A DNA stretch of 64,000 nt from Martinezella lusitana (GCF_900094565.1 NZ_FMAF01000007.1:186001-250000), one strand, 5' to 3'. Counted from the first letter of the stretch, positions 1 to 9,399 are shown. Notes: generated from the sequence alone by a model not told the origin. Program-made: numbers and translations.

Positions 1-1
1 T

Positions 2-814
2 GCCGTTCTGGCACCGCTTGCCGCCGGCGCCAAGGATTGGACGCATGTCAAAGTCGGCATCGAGGGCGCTTTTCCGCCCTGGAACCTGATGGACTCCAGC
101 GGCAAGCTCGCCGGTTTCGATGTCGATCTGATCAACAATCTCTGCAGCCGCGCCAAGGTCGACTGCGAGCTGATCGCCGGCGAATGGAATGCGATGATCC
201 CGAGCCTCAATGCCGGCAAGTTCGATCTTGTCATGACGCTCGGCATCAACGAGAAGCGCAAGCAGGTCGTCGACTTCACCGTTCCCTATGCCAGCGGCGT
301 CGCGAGCTTTTTCCTCTTGAAGGATGGCCCGGTTTCCCCGCTGCCGATGACGGGCGAACGGCTGAACCTGAACGACAAGGCCAAGGCCGATCCGGTAATG
401 GCTGAAATCGGCAAGTCCTTGAAGGGCAAGACGATCGGCGTGGTCCAATCGACCAGCCAGGAACAGTTGATCACCGCCTATTTCGGTTCCGATGTCACCG
501 TGCGTGCCTATAAGAGCTCCGGCGAGCGCGATCTCGACTTGAAGGCAGGACGTGTCGATGCCGGTTTCGACAGCGGCGTCTATGAGACCTCCGTTCTGGG
601 CAAACCGGGCAACGAGGACCTGATGATGTCGGGGCCGATGGTCAAGGGCGCGATGCTTGCGACGGAAGTGGCGCTCGGCATGCGCAAGGGCGAAACGGAT
701 CTGAAGGCCAAATTCGATGAGGCCATCAAGCAAGCCGCTAAGGATGGGACGATCAAGCAGCTCTCGGAAAAATGGAGCAAGATCGACCTTACGCCCACGT
801 TTGACGCCAATTGA
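2..814 (+). CDS. Amino-acid ABC transporter substrate-binding protein (5' partial)
   Basis: This is a periplasmic binding protein of the lysine/arginine/ornithine/histidine/octopine type (SBP family 3) that delivers a polar amino acid or opine to the permease pair encoded next. The reading frame is open at the window edge. The visible part begins in the end of a signal peptide (AVLAPLAAGA) and continues with the typical mature start KDWTHVKVGIEGAFPPWN. Family signatures include the FDVDLINNLC segment, a GKTIGV hinge-region motif and the C-terminal GTIKQLSEKW. It is clearly paralogous to the protein at 3152-4009, sharing DLDLKAGRVD and KPGNED blocks. The missing N-terminus is only the start of the signal peptide. 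The ligand cannot be read from the sequence. Confidence 0.93.
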   Translation, partial: AVLAPLAAGAKDWTHVKVGIEGAFPPWNLMDSSGKLAGFDVDLINNLCSRAKVDCELIAGEWNAMIPSLNAGKFDLVMTLGINEKRKQVVDFTVPYASGVASFFLLKDGPVSPLPMTGERLNLNDKAKADPVMAEIGKSLKGKTIGVVQSTSQEQLITAYFGSDVTVRAYKSSGERDLDLKAGRVDAGFDSGVYETSVLGKPGNEDLMMSGPMVKGAMLATEVALGMRKGETDLKAKFDEAIKQAAKDGTIKQLSEKWSKIDLTPTFDAN

Positions 815-895
815 ATGCCCTCGCGAGACATCGTCCCTAGCTGAGGCTTAGACAATGATACGATTTGCCAGAATCTGCTCCACTCGGGCAGCACC

Positions 896-1615
896 ATGAA
901 CCAGCCAGGCATATTCGAACTTGCCGGCTTCGGCCCGGACGGCTGGGGGCATGCCCTTCTCGCCGGGGCGTGGATGACCATCCTTGTCGCGATTGCCGGC
1001 TATGCGGTCGGCGCCCTCATCGGGACCTTCGGTGCCTGGGCGAAGATTGCCGGCAATCGCTTTGCGCGCACGGTGGCCGATGCCTACACGACCGTATTGC
1101 GCGGCATTCCCGATCTGCTGGTCATCTACCTCTTCTATTTCGGCGGAAGCGCCGTCGTCACGGCGATCGGCAAGCTTTTCGGGGCGGAAGGCTTTCTTGG
1201 TTTTCCCGGATTTCTTGCCGGCTCGCTTGCCGTGGGCGTCACCTCGGGAGCCCAGTTCACGGAGGTGCTGCGGGGCGGGTTCAAGGCGGTGCATCCCGGT
1301 GAAATCGAGGCGGCTATTGCCTGCGGCATGTCGCGCGGCTTGCGCCTGCGCCGCATCATTGCGCCGCTGACGCTGCGGCATGCGCTTCCCGGCCTCGGGA
1401 ATGTCTGGCAGGTCGTCCTGAAGGAATCGGCGCTGGTGTCGATCACCGGCGTCGCCGAACTCCTGCGTCAGGCCCAGGTCGGTGCCGGCTCGACCGGGCT
1501 TCCATTCGATTTCTACCTGATTGCCGGCGTCATCTACCTGATGATCTCGACCCTTTCGAGCCTCATCCTTCAACAGGCCGAGCGGCGTTTGTCGCGCGGT
1601 GTGAGGAGGCGCTGA
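896..1615 (+). CDS. Amino-acid ABC transporter permease (HisQ-like)
   Basis: This is the inner-membrane permease of a polar amino-acid importer. It forms a heterodimer with the product of the next gene. The 239 residues carry about five hydrophobic segments. The cytoplasmic EAA loop that contacts the ATPase is visible as EIEAAIACGMSRGLRLRRIIAPLTLRHALPGLGN, around residues 135-168. The stop codon overlaps the start of the next permease (TGATG), which implies translational coupling. The 81-base gap after the binding-protein gene is compatible with a single operon. Confidence 0.93.
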   Translation: MNQPGIFELAGFGPDGWGHALLAGAWMTILVAIAGYAVGALIGTFGAWAKIAGNRFARTVADAYTTVLRGIPDLLVIYLFYFGGSAVVTAIGKLFGAEGFLGFPGFLAGSLAVGVTSGAQFTEVLRGGFKAVHPGEIEAAIACGMSRGLRLRRIIAPLTLRHALPGLGNVWQVVLKESALVSITGVAELLRQAQVGAGSTGLPFDFYLIAGVIYLMISTLSSLILQQAERRLSRGVRRR

Positions 1616-2352
1616 TGGATTGGCAATTCCTTGAAGAGACGTTCGTAAGTCTCATCGGCGCGCTCCCTTTGACGATCGAGCTTGCCGTGACATCGATCTG
1701 CCTCGGCGCCATCCTGGCGCTGCTGCTGGCGCTGGCGCGTCTTTCCGGCATCGCTGTCCTCGATTGGTTCGCGCGCCTCTATGTCTTCGTCTTCCGCGGT
1801 ACGCCGCTGCTGGTTCAGATCTTCCTGATCTACTATGGCCTCGGCCAGTTTCCCGCCATACGCCATAGTATCCTCTGGCCATTCCTGCGCGAGCCCTATT
1901 GGTGTGCGGTCCTGGCATTGACCTTGAACACCGCTGCCTATGCCAGTGAGATCATTCGCGGCGGCCTGCTCTCGGTACCGCACGGGCAGGTCGAGGCCGC
2001 TCGTGCCTGCGGCATGCATCGCATTATGCTGTTTCGCCGCATCGTGCTGCCGCTCGCCGTTCGTCAGGCCTTGCCGGGCTATGGCAACGAGATGATCTCG
2101 ATGGTCAAGGCGACCTCGCTTGCCTCGATCATTACGCTGATGGAGGTGACCGGTGTTGCCGCCAAGATCATCTCGGAGACCTATCGCGCGATCGAAGTCT
2201 TCGTCGTCTCCGGCGCCATCTATCTTCTGATCAATTTCGTGCTGACGCGTCTCATCCAGCTTGCCGAATACAGGTTGAGCCCGCATCTGCGTCCCCCTCC
2301 CTCCAGTACCCGCTCCACCACCGAGGCAGTTGCCGCAGGAGATCCGCAATGA
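1615..2352 (+). CDS. Amino-acid ABC transporter permease (HisM-like)
   Basis: This second permease subunit of the polar amino-acid importer has 245 residues and five or six membrane spans. Its EAA loop is [35 protein letters not shown], near residues 124-158. The start overlaps the upstream permease by one base, and the end overlaps the ATPase gene by four bases (ATGA). These overlaps show a tightly coupled operon. The low-complexity proline- and serine-rich tail (residues about 222-240) is a minor oddity. Confidence 0.93.
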   Translation: MDWQFLEETFVSLIGALPLTIELAVTSICLGAILALLLALARLSGIAVLDWFARLYVFVFRGTPLLVQIFLIYYGLGQFPAIRHSILWPFLREPYWCAVLALTLNTAAYASEIIRGGLLSVPHGQVEAARACGMHRIMLFRRIVLPLAVRQALPGYGNEMISMVKATSLASIITLMEVTGVAAKIISETYRAIEVFVVSGAIYLLINFVLTRLIQLAEYRLSPHLRPPPSSTRSTTEAVAAGDPQ

Positions 2353-3116
2353 TCGCCATACCAGTCGCACTCAGCGTGCGCGACATGCATAAGAGCTTCG
2401 GGCCGGTCGAAGTCCTGAAAGGCATTTCACTCGATGCTCTCGAGGGTGACGTCGTCTCCATTCTCGGCTCTTCCGGTTCAGGCAAATCCACCTTCCTGCG
2501 CTGCATCAACCTTCTGGAGATGCCCGATTCCGGCGAAGTGAGGGTGGCTGGCGAAACGATCCGCATGCAGCGCAACGCCCGCGGTGCGCATCGTCCGGCG
2601 GATGGCCGGCAGGTCGATCGCATTCGCTCCCAGCTTGGAATGGTGTTCCAGAGCTTCAATCTCTGGTCTCACAAGACCATCCTCGAAAATGTCATCGAGG
2701 CGCCGATTCACGTTCAGCGGCGCTCGCGGGCCGAGTGCGTCGAGGAAGCGGAAGCCTTGCTTGCCAAGGTCGGCATTGCCGACAAGCGCGACTTCTATCC
2801 GGGGCATCTTTCGGGTGGTCAGCAGCAGCGCGCCGCCATTGCGCGGGCGCTCGCCATGCGGCCGAAGGTCATGCTCTTTGACGAACCGACCTCTGCTCTC
2901 GATCCGGAGCTCGTCGGGGAAGTCCTGCGCGTGATGCGGGCGCTGGCCGAAGAGGGGCGCACCATGCTCGTCGTCACGCATGAGATGGGCTTTGCGCGTG
3001 ATGTCTCCAGCCGCGTCATCTTCCTGCATAAGGGCGTCGTCGAGGAAGACGGCAGGCCACAGGATGTCTTTGCCGGCTCGCGCTCCGAGCGCTTCCGCCA
3101 GTTCATCAGCAAATGA
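2349..3116 (+). CDS. Amino-acid ABC transporter ATP-binding protein (HisP/GlnQ-like)
   Basis: This is the cytoplasmic ATPase that powers the importer encoded around it. The 255 residues contain a Walker A motif (GSSGSGKST, near residue 38), the Q-loop, the signature [15 protein letters not shown], a Walker B ([12 protein letters not shown]) and the switch histidine (VVTHEM). An insertion between Walker A and the Q-loop (EMPDSGEV to [16 protein letters not shown]) is normal for the HisP subfamily. The four-base overlap with the upstream permease supports co-translation. Confidence 0.95.
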   Translation: MIAIPVALSVRDMHKSFGPVEVLKGISLDALEGDVVSILGSSGSGKSTFLRCINLLEMPDSGEVRVAGETIRMQRNARGAHRPADGRQVDRIRSQLGMVFQSFNLWSHKTILENVIEAPIHVQRRSRAECVEEAEALLAKVGIADKRDFYPGHLSGGQQQRAAIARALAMRPKVMLFDEPTSALDPELVGEVLRVMRALAEEGRTMLVVTHEMGFARDVSSRVIFLHKGVVEEDGRPQDVFAGSRSERFRQFISK

Positions 3117-3151
3117 CCAGTCAAGCTCAATCAGAAAAGGGGAACTCGATA

Positions 3152-4009
3152 ATGAAATACCTTACCGGAATTCTCGCGGCCGTGATGATGGTCGCCACAT
3201 TCGCCGTCTCGACGGTCGTGCGCGCGGAGGAAAAGAAATGGACGCATGTGACGATTGCGACCGAAGGCGCTTTCCGGCCATGGAACTTCACCAAGGCCGA
3301 CGGAAGCCTGGATGGCTATGAAATCGAGCTGATCAAATATTTCTGCGACCATATGAAGGTCGAATGCACGACTGTCATCCAGCCCTTCGACGGCATGATT
3401 CCCGCGCTCAATGCCGGCAAGTTCGATGCCATCATTTCGGGCATGTCGGCAACCGCCAAGCGCGAGGAAGTCATCGCCTTCAGCGATTCCTACGGCACGA
3501 CCGGCCAGACTTTTGCGACGCTGAAAGATTCCCCGCTTGTCGGCCTGCCGCTGAAGGGCGAAGTCTTTTCACTGGCGACGGACGAGGCCGGAGCGGCTGC
3601 GGCGGTAAAGCAGCTCGAGCCGATGCTCAAGGGCAAGACGATTGGTGTGCAGACGGCATCGATCGCAGCGACCTTTCTCGACAAATACCTCAAGGGCGTG
3701 GCCGATATCCGCGAATACAAGACCACCGAGCAGCACGATCTCGATCTGAAGGCCGGTCGCGTCGATATCATCATGGCGTCGATGGCCTATCTCTCGACGG
3801 CGGCGGCAAAGCCGGGCAACGAGGACATGATTGTTGCCGGGCCGCGCTTCCAGGGCGGTCTTCTCGGCCGTGGCAGCTCCGTCGGCTTGCGCAAGGAGGA
3901 TACGCAGCTGAAAGCGATGTTCAATGATGCGATCGCGGCTGCCAAGGCCGATGGCACGATCGCCAAGCTGTCGGCGAAATGGTTCGGCTTCGACGTCACG
4001 CCGAAGTGA
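3152..4009 (+). CDS. Amino-acid ABC transporter substrate-binding protein, second copy
   Basis: This periplasmic binding protein (SBP family 3) is the second in the operon and is paralogous to the truncated one at its head. I placed the start at the ATG preceded by an AAAAGGGGAA ribosome-binding site. That start gives a clean signal peptide (MKYLTGILAAVMMVATFAVS, cleavage near VRA-EE) and a 285-residue precursor. An alternative start 39 bases upstream overlaps the ATPase gene but puts hydrophilic residues before the signal peptide. Having two binding proteins for one permease/ATPase core suggests broadened or switched substrate specificity (inference). Confidence 0.93.
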   Translation: MKYLTGILAAVMMVATFAVSTVVRAEEKKWTHVTIATEGAFRPWNFTKADGSLDGYEIELIKYFCDHMKVECTTVIQPFDGMIPALNAGKFDAIISGMSATAKREEVIAFSDSYGTTGQTFATLKDSPLVGLPLKGEVFSLATDEAGAAAAVKQLEPMLKGKTIGVQTASIAATFLDKYLKGVADIREYKTTEQHDLDLKAGRVDIIMASMAYLSTAAAKPGNEDMIVAGPRFQGGLLGRGSSVGLRKEDTQLKAMFNDAIAAAKADGTIAKLSAKWFGFDVTPK

Positions 4010-4235
4010 GGCTTTCCATGGTGGGGTGAATGTGATGGACCTGACGGCCGGTTACCGCCGTCGGGCCGTTACTCCGGTGACCTTTTCAGCAATGTACCGG
4101 TTGCTCCGCCCTACATTCTGCAACAAGATTTCCCATAAATTTCACCGGTTAGAAACATTCGGAAACAATCGGAGCCAAATGATCGGATAATTACTCACGC
4201 AGAGAAATCACCTTTGTTGCGGAGTCCGATCGCCG

Positions 4236-5060
4236 ATGCTTCTTCTAAATCCATGGCGGCGAGAAAAGCTGAGCCATATCGTTGTGACGACCTTTCACGA
4301 GGAGGGTTATCGCGATTACGGCAAAAAATGCATAGAGACATTCCTCACTCACTGGCCGAAGGACATCTCCCTCGTTGTCTATGCCGAGAATGTTGTGATC
4401 GAGGAGAAGGATCGCCGCCTTCTGGTGTTCGACCACAATGAAACCTTGCCGCGGCTGCGTGATTTTCGCAAAGCCTACGGTGAAAATCCGCAAGCCAACG
4501 GACTGCGCCCCTCGGCCAATGGCTTGAAACGCGATTTTCGCTGGGACGCCGTTCGGTTTTCCAACAAGGTTTTTGCGGTCGCCGATGCCATCAGGCGCTA
4601 TCATACCATGGTCGATCAACTGATATGGCTCGATGCCGATACGATCACCCATAGGGACATTCCAAGAAACTTCGTCGACAAGATCGCGCCGCGTGGAAAC
4701 CAGCTTGCCGCCTATTTGAACCGGAGAATATATCCGGAGTGCGGATGGGTGGGGTACAATTTGCGCCATCGCGAGATATTGACCTTCGTCGAACGTTTCG
4801 AAGGCGCCTACACGTTGGGCTATTTTCTGACCCTGAAGGAAAGCCACGACAGCTTCGTCTTCTGGAAGGTGCTCCAGCAGATGGAGGGCGATGGGGAAGC
4901 TCGTTTCAAGCGGCTCGGCTCGAACTTGACGAAGACCCACGTCTTCATCAATAGCGTTCTGGGCAGCTACATGGATCACCTCAAGGGAGACAGGAAGCAG
5001 GCCGGAAAGAGCCGCAGGAGCGATCTGAAATGGAACCGGCGCGAGGCCTGGTGGCGATAA
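4236..5060 (+). CDS. Glycosyltransferase-like hypothetical protein
   Basis: This is a 274-residue soluble protein without signal peptide or membrane span. The N-terminus (HIVVTTFHEEGYRDYGKKCIETFLTHWP) looks like the nucleotide-sugar-binding start of a GT-A fold. Further on, the stretch LIWLDADTITHRDIPRNF carries an acidic DAD motif typical of metal-binding DxD glycosyltransferases. It is therefore probably a sugar transferase of an uncharacterised family, but acceptor and donor are unknown. A GGAG sequence sits 11 bases before the ATG. The gene is isolated, with no polysaccharide genes beside it. Fold assignment is inference from these motifs only. Confidence 0.75.
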   Translation: MLLLNPWRREKLSHIVVTTFHEEGYRDYGKKCIETFLTHWPKDISLVVYAENVVIEEKDRRLLVFDHNETLPRLRDFRKAYGENPQANGLRPSANGLKRDFRWDAVRFSNKVFAVADAIRRYHTMVDQLIWLDADTITHRDIPRNFVDKIAPRGNQLAAYLNRRIYPECGWVGYNLRHREILTFVERFEGAYTLGYFLTLKESHDSFVFWKVLQQMEGDGEARFKRLGSNLTKTHVFINSVLGSYMDHLKGDRKQAGKSRRSDLKWNRREAWWR

Positions 5061-5185
5061 TGACGGATAATCGCGCTAGCGACGGACTCCGCATCCGCAT
5101 TTTGTAGGTAGCTACTGCATATAGGCGAGTTGTCATTATCTCGCGCAAGCGGCTAATCTGGATGGGACAAAGAATTCGGAGATTC

Positions 5186-5617
5186 ATGTACACCAATTCG
5201 ATTCTGCCTGCAGATGTCGCCGTGGTGCTGGGGTTGATGTGGAACATCATCGCCTCGCTCGCCGCCTTTTGGGCCACGGGAAAATATCCACGCATGCGTT
5301 TGGTTTTTCATGGGCTCGCCTGCTTCGTTATCCTGCTCTCCCCCTTGACGGCGATGATTCTCGGTTTGCCCGGTCTGCTTCCCGAGGAGGAAGAAAGCCC
5401 AGGAGCGCGTTTTGTGTTTTTGCCGCTTATCTTTGAGGCGGCAATCGTCCTGCTGCTATATTGTTTGGCTGGAGCAATGCTGCTTCAAAATCGGTTCATT
5501 CGGCGATGGCGGACTGGCGCCGTAGCGATCAATCCCGTTAAGCCACCGCGGAAGTCATCGCGCGCATCTTCAAGCCCCGTCGCATGGTCGCGCCACCGGG
5601 GCAAGGGTCTCGGATAA
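5186..5617 (+). CDS. Hypothetical membrane protein
   Basis: I do not recognise this 143-residue protein. It has three likely membrane segments: VAVVLGLMWNIIASLAAFWA, LVFHGLACFVILLSPLTAM and FVFLPLIFEAAIVLLLYC. An acidic patch (PEEEE) lies between the second and third, and the tail is basic and serine-rich. The chosen ATG has a GGAG seven bases upstream. An in-frame ATG 24 bases earlier has none. It may share a transcript with the gene before it, 125 bases away, but nothing proves that. Confidence 0.55.
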   Translation: MYTNSILPADVAVVLGLMWNIIASLAAFWATGKYPRMRLVFHGLACFVILLSPLTAMILGLPGLLPEEEESPGARFVFLPLIFEAAIVLLLYCLAGAMLLQNRFIRRWRTGAVAINPVKPPRKSSRASSSPVAWSRHRGKGLG

Positions 5618-5626
5618 AGCGAGTGC

Positions 5627-5857
5627 CTATTCTCGATGTGATTTGGGTTGGATCGGTTCTCTTGCCGCCCCGTCCGTTATGTCGGCATGAGGGATCGTCA
5701 GAAAGGCCTCCAGCGTCTGTACGATGCTGGTCGACCTGTAAGATATCGAGTCGACCTCGGAGCTTTGCAGGATCAGCGAGCGGATACGATCCATGAGAGC
5801 GGCATCCGGTGGTTGGCCGTCACCCACCATTTCGACCTTGATATAGACTGAAGACAT
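5627..5857 (-). CDS. Small hypothetical protein
   Basis: This is a 76-residue protein of unknown function, convergent with the preceding membrane protein gene. The start is set by a GGGGGG ribosome-binding site close to the ATG. The sequence MSSVYIKVEMVGDGQPPDAALMDRIRSLI begins with a beta strand followed by an amphipathic helix. Two more alternating strand-like stretches (SISYRSTSIVQ) suggest a small alpha/beta fold. No cysteines, membrane segment or signal peptide are present. Confidence 0.5.
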   Translation of the reverse strand: MSSVYIKVEMVGDGQPPDAALMDRIRSLILQSSEVDSISYRSTSIVQTLEAFLTIPHADITDGAAREPIQPKSHRE

Positions 5858-6171
5858 AGACCCCCCGTCGCTGTCCCATTGTTTATTTCCAGCCACTCGC
5901 AAAGTGTCCATCAGGCGCGGACTGTTGTCATATCAGCAATTTATCATATTGCGAATAGACCCCAGTATGCCATGCTACGGTGCGGCGATTAAGCGACGCT
6001 GAATTGCATACTCATGCCGGCGGCAATTCTGTCGAGATCGGTTGATGTGACGCTGGGGCCATGATGCGCCCCGTTTAAAACTCTGCACAGCCGCGGTCGC
6101 GTTCAGGCAGAGTTCAGGCGAACCGTCGTATTGCTACCTGTGTCCAATAGATAGGAAATGGGGGTAAGGGA

Positions 6172-6528
6172 ATGTTTGAACGTTTGGTACGACTCTCTCG
6201 CGTCGCCTTGGTAGGGCTGGCCGCGATGCAATTGATGACCTCGGTCGCAATGGCGCAATACTACGGCGGCGACGATGATTACGGACCGCCGCGATGGCAG
6301 CGTGACCAGGGCCGGGATTGGAATCGCCCGCCAAGAGGCTGGGATCGCGATCGCGAGCGGGGCGGCTGTGACCGCGGCGAACTCATGCGGGCCGCGCGTG
6401 CGGAAGGTTTTCGGCGCATCGATTCGGTCCAAAGCGACGGCCGACGCATAGTCGTTCGCGGCTGGAATGATGGCGGCCCCGACCGCATGGTCTTCGCCAA
6501 CCGGCGCGGTTGCCCGTCTCTCAACTGA
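6172..6528 (+). CDS. Secreted glycine/arginine/aspartate-rich hypothetical protein
   Basis: This is a 118-residue exported protein with a signal peptide (LVRLSRVALVGLAAMQLMTSVAMA-QY, cleavage near residue 28). A low-complexity segment rich in G, D, R, W and P follows (about residues 29-66). A compact C-terminal domain (ELMRAARAEGFRRIDSVQSDGRRIVVRGWNDGGPDRMVFANRRGCP) ends with a cysteine that may pair with the one at the domain start. Similar small rhizobial secreted proteins exist, but I know no function. The AGGGA before the ATG supports the start. Confidence 0.75.
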   Translation: MFERLVRLSRVALVGLAAMQLMTSVAMAQYYGGDDDYGPPRWQRDQGRDWNRPPRGWDRDRERGGCDRGELMRAARAEGFRRIDSVQSDGRRIVVRGWNDGGPDRMVFANRRGCPSLN

Positions 6529-6543
6529 TGCTCAAAGTGTGCT

Positions 6544-6580
6544 GTAAGCTGGAGCCGATGGTAAATCGGCTTCCGCTTAC
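6544..6580 (+). terminator. Long stem-loop after the secreted protein gene
   Basis: The arms GTAAGC...AGCCGAT and ATCGGCT...GCTTAC form a nearly continuous 16-pair stem with one mismatch, one wobble pair and a five-base loop (GGTAA). It starts 16 bases after the stop codon of the gene at 6172-6528. A U-tract is absent, so it may stabilise the mRNA end or act as a Rho-associated terminator rather than a classical intrinsic one. Confidence 0.5.
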
Positions 6581-6666
6581 CTCCGCACATACACCCCTTC
6601 CATTGGCTGGAAGGATGGGCTTGGCCCCAGCTCTTCAGTTATGCTTGTTCGTGGCGCGGACAAAGC

Positions 6667-7098
6667 TTACGCAATGGCGAATTTTGTTTTCGCGGGGTCC
6701 GTGCTGGGGTCATGCCGGGATTTGACCGGCGCGTCGATGCCGTCGGCCTGCCGCTTGATCATGAAATGCCAAGAGACACCCCAGGCATCCCGCACCCGGC
6801 CGTATGGCTCCGTCGAACGGCCTATGTGAGCGCATCCCGTAGCCGGTCTGCTTCAGCCTGCGCCTCGCATTCGACGGTAATCTGGGAGTTGTGGTCGAAG
6901 CAATCGAATGGCCCCGCCTCGAAGCCCATATATGCTCGATCGCCGAGCGTAAAGCCTGCGAACTTGACGCTACCGGCCGGTCCGTTTGGATCGCTGTCCA
7001 GAATGTTCGACACCCACCCGATCGATGAGCCAGGGATCAGCGACGTATAGAATGCGATCGCCGCTTCCATATCCTGCCGAAACCAGAGATGTTGTCAT
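6667..7098 (-). pseudogene. Decayed VOC-family (PhnB/glyoxalase-like) gene
   Basis: Three reading-frame pieces together match one PhnB-like vicinal-oxygen-chelate protein. The start codon at 7098 has a GGAG upstream but is out of frame with the next block, which reads QHLWFRQDMEAAIAFYTSLIPGS. That block runs through PAGSVKFAGFTLGDRAYMGFEAGP to DRLRDALT and then hits a stop. The expected continuation (GRSTEPYGRVRDAWGVSWHFM) lies in another frame and ends at 6667. At least two frameshifts have therefore inactivated the gene. The order and spacing of the conserved blocks are otherwise normal. Sequencing error could mimic this but would need two events. Confidence 0.75.
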
Positions 7099-7293
7099 CG
7101 GAGGCTTTCTCCTTCGTGACCCGGCCTGGATGGGCACACGGGCTGAGGGAAAGCGGTCGTTTAATTATAATTCATGCCGCCGACGGGCCGCTTTCTTGTT
7201 GGTTTTGTTGAGCGGCGGCGCCGGCGGCATGACAGAAGAGTTACCGGAACCCGTACGCGCTCACCCCTGCGACGCGCGGACGGCTATGCAGAA

Positions 7294-7515
7294 CTAATTT
7301 CCCGTAACTCTTCCAGCAAGCGCCATGACGTAGTCGTCTGCTATATCTGCCAAGGTCAGAGCGACCTCCGGCTCGTTCCAGCCTGCGGCAAGCACCACCT
7401 GCACGAAGTCTCGAAATGCTACTGCAAGGACTTCCTCCCGCTCGACAGCGCGGTAGGCGTCGGTGGTGGAATGTTGCGGCCTGCTGATCTGTATTGTCTG
7501 ACGGGCGGATACCAT
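7294..7515 (-). CDS. Small hypothetical protein (ADDYV motif)
   Basis: This is a 73-residue cytoplasmic protein of unknown function. The start is fixed by GGGGAG seven bases upstream of the ATG. The core EREEVLAVAFRDFVQVVLAAGWNEPEVALTLADIADDYVMALAG is predicted to be all-helical, and it resembles short conserved rhizobial proteins that I cannot name. It lies between the decayed VOC gene and the AraC regulator, in the same orientation as both. Confidence 0.6.
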   Translation of the reverse strand: MVSARQTIQISRPQHSTTDAYRAVEREEVLAVAFRDFVQVVLAAGWNEPEVALTLADIADDYVMALAGRVTGN

Positions 7516-7793
7516 TAATATGCTCCCCAAAGATCGTTTTACTGGACGCAGAGTACATTCGTCATGTACTCAGCCTTTTTAGCTGCACGGTTATTCTGCT
7601 TCTTTTTTAATGGGTTACGCGTAGCCTGTCGTTAGCCACGCATCCGGAAACTTGCAGCAGCGTACATTTTCGCAATCACTTAACTATGATCCGGAGGCTT
7701 TGGAGGGGAGCGGTCGTCAATGCATGCGCTCATGCCGCGCGAAACATCGGCGCGTCCGGCGAATTGATGATTTATGTGAGATGCCCGCAGCGT

Positions 7794-8978
7794 TCAGCGG
7801 CTGTGACCAAGCGTTCTCAGCCATTCTTCGAAAGAATGAGCCCCCTCATCGTCTTGCGATAGCGGGAATGGGCGCCCGAGATAGGGCTGCGAGATAAGAT
7901 TCCTGGCCTCACGCGGGCTGTAGCCGAACTCCTTGCTGAAGGCGCGGCTGAAATGTGCGGCGGACGAAAAGCCGACTGCATAGGCGATGTCGAGGATCTG
8001 TTGCCGATTGGAGGGGTCGCTGAGCGCGGCATGCGCGGATAGAAGGCGGCGCCGCTGAATATAGTGATGCACACCGCCATCCTGTTCGAAGATCTGATAC
8101 AGTCTGGTGCGGGACATGCCGAGCTCGCGGCATATCTGCTCCACCGTCAGATCGCTCGCGGCAAGATTGCGCTCGACGAACCGCCGCACCCGCTCCATCA
8201 GGGCAAGGGTGCTATGGTGTTCAGTGTCGGCAGACTGTGCCGCCGAAGCTGCAGCGCCGGCCCAAATTATCCCGCGCACGGTTTGGACAACATGGGGCAA
8301 ATCCGTCGCTACAAAGTTTGGAAGATTGGCTACGATACTATCGAGATACTCGATCAGCAATCTGGTGAAGGTCCCCGAAAGGGCAGTATTGTTTTTGATC
8401 TCGACTGCGGCAGGGGCGTCGGACAGCAATGCACGCGGCAAAAAGAGCGACAGAGTTTCGGCGTCGGTGGAACGCCCCCGAAAGGGGTGTCCTAGCGATC
8501 GCAGTTCGACCTTGCCCGGCTCGCCTTCGCTGACATACCCATCCACCTCCGTCCATGTCCGGCCGCTGCGCAGCACGGAAACATGCCAGTGATCGATGAG
8601 ATCCGCTTTTACCTTCGCTTGCGAGCGCATGTAGCTGTGTGCTGGCGCACTCTGCTCAACGATCAGCATGCCCCCCAAATTCCATGCCGTGTGGTCGGCG
8701 ACAAATCCGGTTTCCCGCGGGGCGTTGTCTGGAAGCCGAGTGTCTACGAGGGGCGCCACATACGCCTGCCATGCAGCAAATTGTGTTTCCGGTTCAAGAT
8801 CATGTGTGGAGAACAGCAACGGCTTCAGTATTGAAGGTGCTTGTGACTCTTCGCCGCCAACTTTCGGCGGACGCGGAAAGCGACGCCTATCGCGCGGCGA
8901 GGTCTTCGTCTCCTCGCTCCGCGCATCTTTCTTGGTTTCGACCACGGGAGATTCTTCTTCGCGTCGAAAGTCAGGCAA
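7794..8978 (-). CDS. AraC-family transcriptional regulator
   Basis: This 394-residue DNA-binding regulator has the two helix-turn-helix units of the AraC/XylS family at its C-terminus (about residues 285-380). The first contains LTVEQICRELGMSRTRLYQIFEQDGG. The second contains ILDIAYAVGFSSAAHFSRAFSKEFGYSPREAR. The larger N-terminal part (LVDTRLPDN...LRSGRTWTEVDGYV) resembles the cupin-like ligand domain of AraC-binding-like regulators. The first 45 residues are charged and disordered. Translation might begin at an internal codon, since no strong ribosome-binding site marks the upstream ATG. No obvious partner operon is adjacent. Confidence 0.9.
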   Translation of the reverse strand: MPDFRREEESPVVETKKDARSEETKTSPRDRRRFPRPPKVGGEESQAPSILKPLLFSTHDLEPETQFAAWQAYVAPLVDTRLPDNAPRETGFVADHTAWNLGGMLIVEQSAPAHSYMRSQAKVKADLIDHWHVSVLRSGRTWTEVDGYVSEGEPGKVELRSLGHPFRGRSTDAETLSLFLPRALLSDAPAAVEIKNNTALSGTFTRLLIEYLDSIVANLPNFVATDLPHVVQTVRGIIWAGAAASAAQSADTEHHSTLALMERVRRFVERNLAASDLTVEQICRELGMSRTRLYQIFEQDGGVHHYIQRRRLLSAHAALSDPSNRQQILDIAYAVGFSSAAHFSRAFSKEFGYSPREARNLISQPYLGRPFPLSQDDEGAHSFEEWLRTLGHSR

Positions 8979-9399
8979 TCTGGCCTCCCCAAATGGCGTC
9001 AGGACAGAACAGAATCGTCATCGTGAATCCGCATCCATTGTTAGCGCAAAATCGCACTCTGTTAAATCGGAGGTCGTCCAAGCCTGTTCCGGGTCGTCGT
9101 TTTCGCAGAGATAGCCTGCCGTAAGTTGTGCTGAGGCCTCGCATATTACGCCTCCCACACATTCATTTGTTGCGGACTTTAAAAAAAACAAGGCTGGAGG
9201 GAATGTTAGCCTATCGCTCCCACGGGGATTACCCGAAGGTTTCGATAGGTCGGCCCGATTCGTTGCCGTTTGCCGCCAGCTAAAGAATACTAACATGTCG
9301 ACCATATTGCCGCCAAACGGGAGTGATGCATTCACAGGCGCGCTTGTCGTTAAGGCCGACATGCCGGCTACCTGCATCTGACGCGAAGGCATCTGACAT
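8979..9399. other. Intergenic region without recognised gene
   Basis: The divergent spacer between the AraC regulator and the alpha/beta hydrolase presumably holds both promoters. It includes an A-tract near 9181. Reading frames that cross it have no family resemblance and no ribosome-binding site. Confidence 0.5.
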
